Shown one piece after another: positions 1 through 11,533 of a DNA stretch of 24,080 nucleotides. Location: assembly GCA_003667245.1 (NCBI GenBank), contig RCNN01000457.1, positions 1 to 24,080 on the forward strand, given 5' to 3'. The translations under genes were made by a program, and so were the position numbers. This DNA is from Heterostelium multicystogenum (taxonomy: Eukaryota > Evosea > Eumycetozoa > Acytosteliales > Acytosteliaceae). Position 1 is the first letter of the stretch, and every line of letters begins with the position of its first letter. Below the pieces are notes generated by a model. It was not told the DNA's origin, ran no database searches, and was given only the letters and a program-made list of their open reading frames with translations.

Positions 1-829
1 GGATGATTTTGGCCAGGCGCTGAAACTGACGCCGCAGCCGGTACGAGGGGCAGATTCGCCTCGGAGCTCGACCTGACCCGGGCGCAGAATCAGCTGGCTG
101 AAGCACAGGCGCAGCTTGACGATGTGCGCGGTCAACGCAATCTCACCGAGCATGCGATTGGTGAATTGGTGGGCGTATCCGCCAGTGAATTCCAGCTGCC
201 GCCGAGCAAAAGCAATTGAGCGCTGCTGCGGGGATTCCGCAACAACTGCCGAGCCACCTGCTGCAACGCCGGCCGGATATCGCGGCAGCCGAGCGACGGG
301 TGTTTGGCGGCCAACGCGAAATATCGGCGTGGCCAAGGCGGCGTGGTACCCGGATTTCAGTTTGACCGGCTTTGATTGGCGGCAGACCCAAGGTTGTGGG
401 CAACTTGTTCTCCCCGCCGCCAATCGGTATTGGGCGCTGGGGCCGCTGGTGAATTCTGCCGATCTTTGATGGCGGCCGGTTAAGCGCCAATGAGCGCAGG
501 CCAAGGCGGAGTTTGAAGAGGCTTCGGCGCACTATCGCAGCCAGGTGTTAAGAGCCGTGCGTGAGGTGGAAGACAACCTTGGGCAACTGCGCGACTTGCA
601 GCAGGAGGCGATGGACGAACAAGCCGCCGCGAATGCCGCCCGAACACACACAGGCACTGGCGATGAACAGTTTACCAGGCGGGGGGCTGTGAGTTACCTG
701 GATGTGGTGACGGCGCAGACGGCGGCGTTGCAGGCGCAGCGCACGTTGCAGGCGGTGCAGACGCGGCAGTTGCAGGCGAGTGTGGGTTTGGTGACGGCGC
801 TGGGCGGAGGCTGGAAGCCCGACGCCTGA
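1..829 (+). CDS. RND efflux outer-membrane lipoprotein, NodT family (3' part, frameshifted)
   Basis: This is the C-terminal two-thirds of an outer-membrane channel of the TolC/NodT superfamily, which links an inner-membrane pump and its periplasmic adaptor to the outside. Read across several frame changes, it shows typical family blocks: [20 protein letters not shown] near base 75, then [20 protein letters not shown] and [16 protein letters not shown] (bases 258-375), and FDGGRLSAN near 465-490. The last 285 bases read cleanly as the helical coiled-coil hairpin and end ([16 protein letters not shown], then [20 protein letters not shown]). The stop is TGA at 827-829. The 5' end with the lipoprotein signal lies outside the window, so the cognate pump genes, probably upstream, cannot be seen. 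About seven or more indels break the frame between bases 50 and 680. I read these as sequence errors because every downstream gene shows the same defect. The family call is firm; the substrate is unknown. Confidence 0.85.
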
Positions 830-858
830 TACCTGTCTCAAGAACGACAGTGATCAAC

Positions 859-950
859 TGTGGGAAGCGGGCTTGCTCGCGAAGGCGGTGGGTCAGCACC
901 GGATATGCTGGCTGACACACCCGCCTTTCGCGAGCAAGCCCGCTCCCACA
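859..950. repeat. Paired REP element (GCGGGCTTGCTCGCGAA family), copy 1
   Basis: Two inverted copies of a REP unit, TGTGGGaAGCGGGCTTGCTC... on the left and its complement ending in CCCACA on the right, are separated by a short variable spacer. The pair lies between the rightward efflux gene and the leftward pydC gene, which converge here. It could therefore act as a bidirectional terminator or mRNA stabiliser. The left arm carries one extra A compared with the other copies. Confidence 0.9.
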
Positions 951-952
951 TT

Positions 953-2261
953 TTATCGCAGTGACTGGACGTACTCAGGCAGCCAACTTACCCGCTGGGC
1001 GATTGCCACCGAAGCTGCCACCATCCGCCCTCAGCAACACCGCACACCCCGCCGCCAAATCATCCGGCGCCGCGTTCTCGGATTTCGTTATGGCTGATGC
1101 CACTTCACACGGCACAAAGATCATCCCCGCGGGCCCCAGTTCCGCGACGAAAATCGCGTCATGCCTGCCCGCTCACGATATCCATGTTGGACACCCCAAC
1201 CCATTGGCCGCATCACGCACGGCATCCACGCAGCCTTTGTCGAAGTACAGCGGCGGGAAGTCAGCGTGGGTGTGCATCTCGAACGTGAGGCCGTGCTTGG
1301 CGCAGGTTTCGTCAATCACTTTGGCGCACCTGGGCAATCATCGAATCCAACCGCGCCGGTTCCAGATGGCGGAAGTCCAGGTCATGCGCACTTCGCCAGG
1401 AATGACGTTGCGTGAGCCCGGATACGCTTGCAGGCAGCCGACGGTGCCGCAGGCGTTGAGGCTGATGACCCAACCGCCGCCGCGTTAACTGCAGCCACCA
1501 CGGCCGCGGCACCGACCAGGGCATCCTTGCGCAGGTGCATCGGGGTTGGCCCGGCATGCGCCTCGACACCCCGCAGTTTTAAGGTCGAAACCATTTCTGG
1601 CCAAGGGCGCCCAGCACCACACCGATGGTTTTCTTTTCATCCTCAAGAATCGGACCTTGCTCGATATGTGCTTCGAAATATGCGCCACCTTGTGCCCGCT
1701 CACCGGGCGTGATCCGGCATAACAATGGCATTCAGCGCATCGCCCACGGTCACGCCGTCGGCATCCGTCTTGGCCAGCGTGTCGGCCAGGGTGAATTTCT
1801 CGGCAAACACCCCGGAGCCCATCATGCATGGAGGAAAGCGCGAGCCTTCTTCGTTGGTCCACACCACCACATTCCAGCGGCGCTTCGGTTTCCACCTTCA
1901 GGTCATTGAGGGTGCGCAATACCCTCAACGCCCGCCAGCACACCAAAACAGCCATCAAACTTGCCGCCGGTGGGCTGGGTGTCGATATGGCTGCCGGGTC
2001 ATCACCGGCGGCAACTGGGGATTGCGCCCGGGCCGGCGGGCGAAGATATTGCCGACGCCATCGATGGTCACGGTACAGCCCGCTTCCTCGCACCACTTCA
2101 ACACAGGTCGCGGGCCTGGCGGTCGAGGTCGGTCAGGGCCAGGCGGCAGACGCCGCCTTGGGGGTGGCGCCGAGCTTGGCGAGTTCCATCAGGGACAGCC
2201 ACAGACGATCGCGGTTGATGTGCTGATGGGTGGATTGCAGAACGTCTATGGCAGCGTTCAT
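953..2261 (-). CDS. pydC: Beta-ureidopropionase / N-carbamoyl amino acid amidohydrolase (M20 family Zn hydrolase)
   Basis: The enzyme hydrolyses N-carbamoyl-beta-alanine (or N-carbamoyl-beta-aminoisobutyrate) to the beta-amino acid, CO2 and ammonia, the third step of reductive pyrimidine breakdown. Across the frame changes the hydantoinase/carbamoylase family blocks are visible. These are GSHIDTQPTGGKFDG with metal-binding His and Asp (around 2000-1960), TNEEGSRFPPCMMGSGVF with the catalytic Glu pair (around 1855-1800), EAHIEQGPILE (around 1670), GVEAHAGPTPM (around 1570), SRNVIPGEVRMT (around 1400) and the C-terminal ISHNEIEN. About 430 residues is normal for the family. The start ATG (2261-2259) follows a good GAGGAG ribosome site, and the stop TAA is at 955-953. 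At least eight indels interrupt the frame. It lies downstream of the NCS1 permease on the same strand and opposite pydB, which supports a pyrimidine role over allantoate or hydantoin; sequence alone does not exclude those substrates. Confidence 0.87.
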
Positions 2262-2330
2262 GGGGAATCTCCTCAGGCAGTAGTTCTTATGAATTTGACC
2301 AGACTCTCACTGGAGGACTGCGATCAAAAA

Positions 2331-2421
2331 TGTGGGAGCGGGCTTGCCTCGCGAAGGCGGTGATTCAGCTAACACATCTGGCGACTGGCACACCGTATTC
2401 GCGAGCAAGCCCGCTCCCACA
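2331..2421. repeat. Paired REP element (GCGGGCTTGCTCGCGAA family), copy 2
   Basis: Two inverted REP units, TGTGGGAGCGGGCTTG... and its complement ending GCTCCCACA, lie head-outward around a spacer of about 40 bases. The element sits between the NCS1 permease gene and pydC, which are read in the same direction, so it may modulate read-through or differential mRNA stability in that pair. The left unit has an extra C in its CTCGCGAA core. Confidence 0.9.
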
Positions 2422-2457
2422 TTTGATTGCATTCCACATCGATTAAAGCGGTGTTTT

Positions 2458-3944
2458 TCACCGCGACCACACGAGCCCCCGCGTTTCATGCAGAGGGCCG
2501 TAATACAACAGGCCACCGAGCGCCGAGCCGGTGAACCAGCCATAGCTGTAGAAGCCAAGCTGAACGGTCGCTGCCCAGGGACAGCAACGTCAACACCACC
2601 GGCACGCCAAACGCCAGGAAGCCATGCCAGTTCCACGCCGGGTACACGTCATCGCGATACAAACCGGCGAGGTCCAGTTGCTGTTTCTTGATGATGAAAT
2701 AGTCCACCACCATGATCCCGGCGATCGGCCCAGAGGCTTGAGTAACCCAGCAACCAGTTGGAATAGACGGTTTCCAGGCTCACGTCGGAAATGATTCAGC
2801 CCGAGCTTTTTCAGCAGTTTCGTGGGCCATCAGCGGCCAGGCCCACCAGGCCGGTGAGCACCACCGCCGTGGTGCGGTTGATCAGCTTGGGCGCGATGTT
2901 CTGGAAGTCGTTGGTGGGCGAGACGATGTTCGCCGCGGTATTGGTGGACAAGGTGGCGATGATGATCAGCGCCATGGCCACGGCTACCCACACCGGCTCT
3001 GGATATGGCCGATCAGGGTCACCGGGTCGGAGACGCTGACGCCCACCAGTTTCACCGAGGCGGCGGTCATGATCACGCCCGAGGGCGGCGAACAGGAACA
3101 TGGTCAGCGGCAGGCCGAATATCTGCCCGAGGATTTTTGGTCCTTTCTGGCTCTTGGCGTAGCGGCTGAAGTCGGGGATGTTCAACGACAAGGTGGCCCA
3201 GAAACCCACCATCGCGTCAGGCCCGCCATGAAGTAGCCGGTGAGGCTGGCGCCTTCGGGACGTTTGGGCGGGATGGCCATCAACTTCGGTCAGCGACACA
3301 ATTCGGCAGCGCCCACACCAGCAGCCCGATACCCACCCGCCACCAGCAGCGGTGCCGACAGGGTTTCCAGCCATTTGATCGACTCGGCGCCACGCAATAC
3401 CACCCACAGGTTCAGGGTCCAGAAGATCATGAAGCCGATCACTTCACCGGTGCCACCAAGGGACTTCCAACCCTCGAAAATCGACCCCAGGAACAGGTGG
3501 ATCGCCAGGCCGCCAAACATCGTCTGGATACCGAACCAGCCACACGCCACCAACGCGCGGATCAGGCACGGCACGTTGGAGCCGAGCACGCCCGAAGGAC
3601 GAGCGCAGCAACACCGGAAACGGGGATGCCGTACTTGGTACCCGGGGAAGGCGTTGAGGGTCAGCGGGATCAGCACCACGATATTGGCCAGCAGGATCGC
3701 CATCAGCGCCTCGCCCACCGACAACCCGAAGTACGCGGTGGAGCACGCCGCCCAGGGTGTAGGTCGGCACACACACCGACATGCCGATCCACAGCGCGGT
3801 GATATGCCACTTGTTCCAGGTGCGTTCGCGCACCTTGGTCGGTGCCATGTCGTGGTTGTAGCGGGGGCTGTCGAGGACGTCGGGGCCGGCGTCGAGTTCG
3901 TACAGGCCGTTGCGCTCAATGACTTGCGATCTGTTCTGTTGCAT
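2458..3944 (-). CDS. NCS1-family nucleobase:cation symporter (uracil/pyrimidine permease)
   Basis: This is an inner-membrane secondary transporter of the NCS1 (cytosine/purine/uracil/allantoin) family with the expected length of about 495 residues and around 12 hydrophobic segments. The N-terminus reads NGLYELDAGPDVLDSPRYNH and then the family signature TWNKWHITALWIGMSVCVPT, leading into helix 1. Later blocks include NAFPGYQYGIPFPVLLR-like sequence (around 3650), FGIQTMFGGLAIHLFLG (around 3525) and the hydrophilic end GPLHETRGLVWSR. Start ATG 3944-3942 follows GGAG at good spacing; stop TGA is 2460-2458. Several indels break the frame, for instance near 3740, 3600, 3225 and 2735. It precedes pydC on the same strand and diverges from pydB, so uptake of uracil, thymine or dihydropyrimidines is the likely role. 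Hydantoin or allantoin transport is a possible alternative. Confidence 0.87.
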
Positions 3945-5993
<2,049 letters not shown>

Positions 5994-6000
5994 GGCCGCC

Positions 6001-6085
6001 ATTCGCGAGCAAGCCCGCTCCCACATTCGCCCCCATTCCAACAGGATAAATGCAGTCGAATGTGGGAGCGGGCTTGCTCGCGAAG
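6001..6085. repeat. Paired REP element in reversed orientation inside the pyd operon, copy 3
   Basis: The same REP unit as the other copies is present twice, but here the TTCGCGAGCAAG ends point outward and the CCCACA/TGTGGG ends point inward. Including the added CATTCG/CGAATG, the arms form a near-continuous 28-base inverted repeat with a loop of about 30 bases. The element separates pydB from pydX within an otherwise co-directional operon. A strong intra-operon hairpin could protect the upstream message from 3' exonucleases or lower pydX-pydA expression. Confidence 0.9.
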
Positions 6086-6159
6086 AGGCCGGTACCGGCA
6101 ACAAAAAACCAACCACTGCCCACCAGAGGCAGCACCTCAAAAACCGTGAGGCCAATACC

Positions 6160-7525
6160 GTGATCCAGACCCTGAACCATCTTCCCACCCCCATGAAGAT
6201 GCGGCGGCCCTCGCCGCGCATTTCACCGACCTGGCGCCGCCGCTCAATGCCCGGCAAGCCCAACTGGAAGCCTCGCGCTGCCTCTACTGCTACGACGCAC
6301 CGTGCGTCAACGCGTGCCCCAGCGAGATCGATATCCCGTCGTTCATCCGCAATATCCACACCGAAAACGTCCAGGGCGCCGCGCAGAAGATTCTCTCGGC
6401 GAATATCCTCGGCGGCAGTTGCGCCCGGGTCTGCCCGACGGAAATCCTCTGCCAGCAAGCCTGCGTGCGCAACAATGCCGAGGAATGCGCCCCGGTGCTG
6501 ATCGGCCTGTTGCAGCGTTACGCGGTGGACAACGCGCACTTCAGCGAACACCCGTTCCAGCGCGCCGCGCCCACCGGCAAGCGCATCGCGGTGGTCGGCG
6601 CCGGGCCTGCGGGGTTGTCCTGCGCCCATCGCAGCGCCCTGCACGGCCATGACGTGGTGATTTTCGAAGCCCGGGAAAAAGCCGGCGGCCTGAATGAATA
6701 CGGGATCGCCAAGTACAAGCTGGTGGATGACTTCGCACAGAAGGAACTGGATTTCCTCCTGCAGATCGGCGGCATCGAGATCCGCCACGGCCAGCGCCTG
6801 GGCGACAACCTGACCTTGAGCGAACTGCACCAGCAGTTCGATGCAGTGTTCCTCGGCCTTGGCCTGGCTGCCAGCAACAGCTCGGCCTGCCACACGAAGA
6901 CGCCCCCGGCCTGCTCGCCGCCACCGACTACATCCGTGAACTGCGCCAGGCCGACGACCTCAGTCAACTGCCCCTGGCCGACCGTTGTATCGTGCTCGGC
7001 GCCGGCAACACGGCCATCGACATGGCGGTGCAAATGGCCCGCCTCGGTGCCCGTGACGTCAACCTGGTGTATCGCCGTGGCCTGGCTGAAATGGGCGCCA
7101 CCGGCCATGAGCAGGACATCGCCAAGGCCAACCAGGTACGCCTGCTGACCTGGGCCCAGCCCGAAGAAGTGTTGCTCGACGACCAGGGCCATGTGCGCGG
7201 CATGCGTTTCGCCCGCACCCGCATGGTCGATGGCCGCCTGCAAGCCACCGGCGAGACCTTCGAACTGGCCCGCCGACGCGATCTTCAAGGCCATCGGCCA
7301 AGGCTTCGACGACGAGGCGCTGCACGACCCGCTGGCCCACCAACTGCAACGCCAGGGAGATCGGATCTTCGTCAACGAACAGCTGCGCACCAGCATCCCG
7401 GTGTGTACGCCGGCGGCGATTGCGTCAGCCTCGGCCAGGACCTCACCGTCCAGGCCGTGCAACACGGCAAGCTGGCCGCGCAAGCCATGCACGCTCAACT
7501 CATGCTGAATGTGGAGGCTGCGTAA
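6160..7525 (+). CDS. pydX: Dihydropyrimidine dehydrogenase, NAD(P)H-oxidising FAD subunit (PreT/PydX type)
   Basis: This subunit feeds electrons from NAD(P)H through FAD and iron-sulfur clusters to PydA, which reduces uracil or thymine. It corresponds to the glutamate-synthase-small-subunit-like N-terminal half of eukaryotic DPD and to E. coli PreT. Cysteine-rich segments CLYCYDAPCVNACP (around residue 45) and CARVCPTEILCQQAC (around residue 90) would hold two [4Fe-4S] clusters. VVGAGPAGLSCA (around 145) is the FAD-binding GxGxxG, VLGAGNTAIDMA (around 285) is the NAD(P)-binding fold, and GVYAGGDCV near the end is the usual second FAD contact. The start is GTG at 6160 after a GTGAGG ribosome site. 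Frame changes fall near 6192, 6885, 7272 and 7402. The stop codon TAA overlaps the pydA ATG by one base, indicating translational coupling. Confidence 0.9.
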
Positions 7526-8800
7526 TGGCCGATCTCTCGATTGTATTCGCCGGCATCAAAGCCCCCAATCCGTTCTGGCTGGCCTCCGCGCCGCCTACCG
7601 ACAAGGCCTACAACGTGGTCCGCGCCTTTGAAGCAGGCTGGGGCGGCGTGGTCTGGAAAACCCTCGGCGAAGACCCGGCCGCGGTCAACGTCTCATCGCG
7701 CTACTCGGCGCACTTTGGTGCCAACCGTGAAGTGCTCGGCATCAATAACATCGAGCTGATTAACCGACCGCTCCCTGGAGATCAACCTGCGGGAAATCAC
7801 CCAGGTGAAAAAAGGACTGGCCGGACCGCGCGCTGATCGTGTCATTGATGGTGCCGTGTGTTGAGGAGTCGTGGAAGCACATCCTGCCACTGGTGGAAGC
7901 CACCGGCTGTGACGGCATCGAGCTGAACTTCGGCTGCCCCACGGCATGCGGAACGCGGCATGGGCGCGGCGGTGGGCCAGGTGCCGGAGTATGTGGAAAC
8001 AGGTGACGCGCTGGTGCAAGACCTATTGCTCGCTGCCGGTGATCGTCAAGCTCACGCCGAACATCACCGACATACGCGTGGCGGCGCGGGCAGCGTATCG
8101 TGGGGGCGCGGATGCGGTGTCGCTGATCAACACCATCAACTCCATCACCAGTGTCGACCTGGAGCGCATGGTCGCCCTGCCGATGGTCGGCACCCAAAGC
8201 ACCCACGGGGGTTACTGCGGCTCGGCGGTGAAACCCATCGCGCTGAACATGGTGGCGGAGATTGCCCGGGACCCACAGACACAAGGCTTGCCGATCTGCG
8301 GGATTGGCGGGATTGGCAACTGGCGCGATGCAGCGGAATTCGTTGCGCTGGGCTGCGGCGCGGTGCAGGTGTGCACGGCGGCGATGCTGCATGGGTTTCG
8401 GATTGTCGAAGAAATGAAGGACGGGCTGTCGCGGTGGATGGACAGCCAGGGTTACAGCAGCCTGCAGGAATTTTCCGGGCGGGCGGTGGGCAATACGACG
8501 GATTGGAAGTACCTGGATATCAATTACCAGGTGATCGCCAAAATTGACCAGGCGGCATGTATTGGCTGTGGGCGTTGCCATATTGCCTGTGAAGATACGT
8601 CGCACCAGGCGATTGCCAGCTTGAAGCAGGCGGATGGGACACATAAATACGAGGTGATCGATGATGAGTGCGTGGGGTGCAACCTGTGCCAGATCACCTG
8701 CCCGGTGGCGGACTGTATCGAGATGGTGCCGGTGGATACCGGGAAGCCGTTTTTGAACTGGACGCAGGATCCGAGGAACCCCTACCGCGAGGCGGTGTAG
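7525..8800 (+). CDS. pydA: Dihydropyrimidine dehydrogenase catalytic subunit (PreA/PydA type)
   Basis: This FMN-dependent subunit carries out the first step of reductive pyrimidine breakdown, uracil or thymine to the 5,6-dihydro form. The N-terminal TIM barrel resembles class 1 dihydroorotate dehydrogenase. LASAPPTDKAYNVVRAFEAG begins near residue 18, and the active-site loop ELNFGCPHGMRERGMG holds the catalytic Cys and is recovered across frame changes near 7940-7960. Other barrel blocks are IVKLTPNITDI, ADAVSLINTINSI and GIGGIGNWRDAAEFVALG. The C-terminus is a two-cluster ferredoxin domain, CIGCGRCHIAC and CVGCNLCQITCP, each for a [4Fe-4S]. About 424 residues is normal. Further indels lie near 7772, 7822 and 8000. 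The ATG overlaps the pydX stop by one base. Confidence 0.93.
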
Positions 8801-8807
8801 CCTGAAT

Positions 8808-8920
8808 GATCGTTCCCACGCTCCGCGTGGGAATGCGTCCGTTGACGCTCCGCGTCACGACCTTAAGAGCGGATGCAGAGCGTCCAGGGCGGCACTCTCA
8901 CGCGGAGCGTGGGAACGATC
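8808..8920. repeat. Long imperfect palindrome with 22-base perfect ends; likely bidirectional terminator
   Basis: The terminal 22 bases on each side (8808-8829 and 8899-8920) are exact complements, starting GATCGTTCCCACG. Each side also contains smaller hairpins: CCCACGCTCCGCGTGGG on the left, and TTGACGCTCCGCGTCA further in. The element sits between the convergent ends of pydA and the TetR gene and touches the latter's stop codon. It resembles a dispersed intergenic repeat that I recall from pseudomonads and is distinct from the REP families in this window. Confidence 0.85.
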
Positions 8921-9542
8921 TAGGGCTCCAACCCGATCCCCCGCAGGATCACACTCGTCACCGTCTGCACCGCCCGCTCAAACTGCATGTCCGACAACGG
9001 CTGATGGTCATTCAGGATCTTCACCTGATGGTCAAAGTCGGCATAGTGCTGGGTCGACGCCCAGATCATATACAGCAGGCTCGACGGCTCCACCGGCAAA
9101 ATCCGTTTGTCCTCCACCCACTGGCGAATCTTCGCTTCCTTCATCTTGGCCCAGTCATACAGGCTCACATCCAGCGCCTCCCCCAGGGTTGGCGCGCCAT
9201 GGATGATTTCATTCGCCCAGACTTTCGAACCATAAGGCCGGCTGCGGGAATGTTGCATCTTGGCGCGGATGTAGCTACTGAGCACCACCCGCGGGTCGTC
9301 GAAACATCTCGAAGCACAAGGCGTCCTGCTTCCACACCTCCAGCAGGTCGAACAACACCGCGCTGTACAGCTCGCTCTTGGTACTGAAGTAGTAATGCAG
9401 GTTGGAAGCGCGGCAGTTGCACTTCTTCAGCGATGTCGGCCATGGCGGTGCTGCCATAGCCCTTCTCGGCGAAGACCTTTTCAGCCGCCAGCAGAATCTT
9501 TTCGACGTTGACCCGACGAATACCGATCTTGTGATTGCCCAT
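8920..9542 (-). CDS. rutR: TetR-family regulator, RutR-like (pyrimidine-responsive)
   Basis: This is a dimeric one-component regulator of about 207 residues. The N-terminal helix-turn-helix is clear: ILLAAEKVFAEKGYGSTAMA, then IAEEVQLPRSNLHYYFSTK recovered across an indel near 9408. The C-terminal ligand domain matches the RutR (YcdC-like) subfamily, notably KVWANEIIHGAP and the near-diagnostic MIWASTQHYADF, which E. coli RutR shares. RutR binds uracil and thymine, so the fit with the adjoining pyd genes is good. A second indel is near 9300. The start ATG at 9542-9540 follows GGGAG; the stop TAG is at 8922-8920. It converges on pydA across the 8808-8920 palindrome. Whether it represses or activates the pyd promoters cannot be read from sequence, and no classic RutR box was seen. 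Confidence 0.88.
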
Positions 9543-9686
9543 AAGGGCTCCCTGACAACAACATGGCTTCAAGACTACCATCCGCTCTAGATCGCGGCGA
9601 CACGCCACTGTGAAACTTCGTACAAGAACCTTCCCCGTCGATAGCGGATTGGTTAGCATCGCCATCCCCTCGAAGGATCATCCCCC

Positions 9687-10132
9687 ATGACTATTCGACA
9701 GCGAAGCGCGTGCGACGACCCGGTTCTGGGTGCACTGTGGGAACGCTCGGTGCGCGCCACCCATGACTTTCTCAGCGAAGACGACATCCAGCGCCTGCTG
9801 CCCCTGGTACGCGACAGCTACCTGCCGATGCCCGCACTTGAAAGTGTGGGTGTACGAAGATACCCAAGGCATTGGCGGCTTCGTCGGCACCGGCGGCAAT
9901 AATGTCGAGATGCTGTTTTATCGACCCGAACCGACGCGGCCAGGGCATCGGTCGCCAGTTGCTGGACTTCGTCCGCGCCCGCCACGACACCCTGCGGGTC
10001 GACGTGAACGAGCAGAATCCACAGGCCGTGGGTTTCTACCTGCACTATGGTTTTATCCAGACCGGCCGCTCGCCCGTCGATGGCGAAGGCAAGCCCTTCC
10101 CCTTGTTGCACATGGCACTACCGAACAACTGA
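9687..10132 (+). CDS. GNAT-family N-acetyltransferase
   Basis: This small acetyl-CoA-dependent transferase of about 148 residues resembles the YjaB/YafP-type group. The N-terminus reads DDPVLGALWERSVRATHDFL, typical of that group. The acetyl-CoA pyrophosphate loop is in motif A, DPNRRGQGIGRQLLDFVRA (RRGQGIG matches R/Q-x-x-G-x-G/A), and the C-terminal NEQNPQAVGFYLHYGFIQTG is the usual motif B. Frame changes fall near 9843 and 9925. The ATG is preceded by AAGGA at good spacing. Its substrate is unknown. It lies 23 bases upstream of copC and diverges from the TetR gene, and may share a transcript with the copper genes by proximity alone. Confidence 0.87.
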
Positions 10133-10155
10133 CTCTCACCTGAAGGTATTGAACA

Positions 10156-10521
10156 ATGTTGATCAAGAAGACCCTCACCACCGTCGCCCTGCTCACTTCC
10201 CTGCTGGGCGCCTCGGCCGCGTTTGCCCACGCCCACCTGAAAAGCTCGGAGCCTGCCGCCGACAGCAGCGTCGCCGCGCCCAAGGACCTGCGCCTGACGT
10301 TCAGCGAAGGCGTTGAAGCGACCTTCACCAAGGTATCCCTGAGCAAGGACGGCACCGAAGTCGCGATCAAGGGCCTGGAAACCCCGGACGCCGACAAGAA
10401 AGTATTGGTGGTGACACCGGCCGCACCTTGGCCGCCGGCACCTACAAAGTGGTGTGGAACGCGGTCTCGGTGGATACCCACAAGAGCAAACGGTGAATAC
10501 AGCTTCAAGGTCGGCCAATAA
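10156..10521 (+). CDS. copC: CopC periplasmic copper-binding protein
   Basis: CopC carries Cu(II) in the periplasm and works with CopD in copper tolerance or uptake. A clear signal peptide (LLTSLLGASAAFA) is followed by a mature N-terminus HAHLKSSEPA, giving the N-terminal His ligand. The D-x-H pair is in AVSVDTHKS near the end, after a frame change near 10427 and another near 10490. These make up a complete Cu(II) site. I see no Met-rich Cu(I) motif in the mature chain, so it should belong to the Cu(II)-only CopC class. About 122 residues is the family norm. It is followed by copD after three bases. Confidence 0.93.
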   Translation: MLIKKTLTTVALLTSLLGASAAFAHAHLKSSEPAADSSVAAPKDLRLTFSEGVEATFTKVSLSKDGTEVAIKGLETPDADKKVLVVTPAAPWPPAPTKWCGTRSRWIPTRANGEYSFKVGQ

Positions 10522-10524
10522 TCC

Positions 10525-11384
10525 ATGGCCACCCTGCTGGTGCTGTGCCGTTTCCTGCATTTCATCGTCGTGCTGTTGATGTTCGGGGCCTGTGTGTTCA
10601 GGCCCTGGCTGCTGGGCGCGGGACCGCAACCGGTGCTGGACCGCCAACTGTCGCGCATCACCCAAGGGTTTGGCGTGGCTGGCATTGGTGTCGGGGGTGG
10701 CGTGGCTGCTGTTGATCAGCGCGAGCATGGCCGGTGTCGGGCTGGGCGCGCTGGAATGGTCGACCGTGCAGTTGGTGCTGGGCAAAACCTTCTTCGGCCA
10801 GGTCTGGACCTGGCACTTGCTACTGAACGTGCTGCTGGTGCTGGGCCTGATGACGCCGTGGAAAGCGTTGCGCCTGCCGCTCTGTGCATTGCTGCTGGCG
10901 ACACTGGCACCGGTGGGCCATGGCGCCATGCTCAATGGCAATGGCCGGACAGTTGCTGATCCTCAATCAGGTGGTGCACCTGGTGTGTGTCGGTGCCTGG
11001 CTGGGCGGCCTGCTCCTGCTGGTGTTGATCCTCAGGCAATCGCCCCGCTATCCGTTGGAACCGATCCTCAAGCGCTTCAGTGGCATCGGTTATGGCCTGG
11101 TGACAGGGCTGCTGGTGACCGGATTGATCAACGTGCGGGTGCTCACCGGGCAGTTCTGGCCGACGCCCTTGTTCACAGGGTTCGCCCTGATCCTGTTGAT
11201 CAAGGTGCTGCTGGTGTTCGGCATGCTCGCCCTGGCGCTGCTGAACCGCCTGCGGATTCACAACTGTGAGCAGCGGCTGCCTGCCTTGAAGGCCAGCGTG
11301 ATGATTGAATGGTTACTAGGTGTTTCAGCGGTAGCCGCCGTTTCGCTGCTTGGCACCTTGCCGCCCATGGTTGCAGCGGGATAA
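10525..11384 (+). CDS. copD: CopD-family copper-related inner-membrane protein
   Basis: This polytopic inner-membrane protein of about 286 residues has around eight hydrophobic segments and probably moves copper handed over by CopC. Histidines characteristic of CopD lie in or beside helices: FLHFIVVLLMFGACVFRP (helix 1), VWTWHLLLNVLLVLGL, APVGHGAM and VVHLVCVGAWLGGLLLL. The C-terminal helix pair ends LLGVSAVAAVSLLGTLPPMV, a common CopD ending. Frame changes occur near 10672 and 10945. The gene starts three bases after the copC stop, so the two are almost certainly co-transcribed. A hairpin terminator follows at 11397-11420. Confidence 0.9.
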
Positions 11385-11396
11385 CTCCTTCCCCCC

Positions 11397-11420
11397 TGAC
11401 TCCCTTCACGCAGGGAGTCA
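11397..11420 (+). terminator. Hairpin terminator after copCD
   Basis: TGACTCCCT pairs perfectly with AGGGAGTCA (nine base pairs) around a six-base TCACGC loop, 12 bases after the copD stop. The downstream U content is modest (TCGTATAACTTT), so it may be a weak intrinsic terminator. Confidence 0.65.
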
Positions 11421-11435
11421 TCGTATAACTTTCGA

Positions 11436-11464
11436 TTGACATCCCCCTGAAACCTCGCAAATAT
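11436..11464 (+). promoter_or_regulatory. Sigma70-like promoter of the OprD-family porin gene
   Basis: A perfect -35 TTGACA (11436-11441) is followed by 17 bases and AAATAT (11459-11464), which keeps the important A and T positions of the -10 box. It lies immediately upstream of the operator-like repeat at 11475-11494 and 70 bases before the start codon. Confidence 0.6.
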
Positions 11465-11474
11465 CGCCCTCAAT

Positions 11475-11494
11475 GTTGTACGACAACGTATAAC
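11475..11494. promoter_or_regulatory. Candidate GntR (FadR-subfamily) operator, porin copy
   Basis: GTTGT-ACG-ACAAC (11475-11487) is an inverted repeat of the t-GT-N-AC-a type used by FadR-like GntR regulators. The wider sequence TTGTACGACAACGTATAAC (11476-11494) matches the site before udh at 15 of 19 positions. It would overlap the transcription start, consistent with repression. Confidence 0.6.
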
Positions 11495-11533
11495 AAAAAA
11501 TAAAAACAACAAAAAGACAAGGGAGCGTCCACT

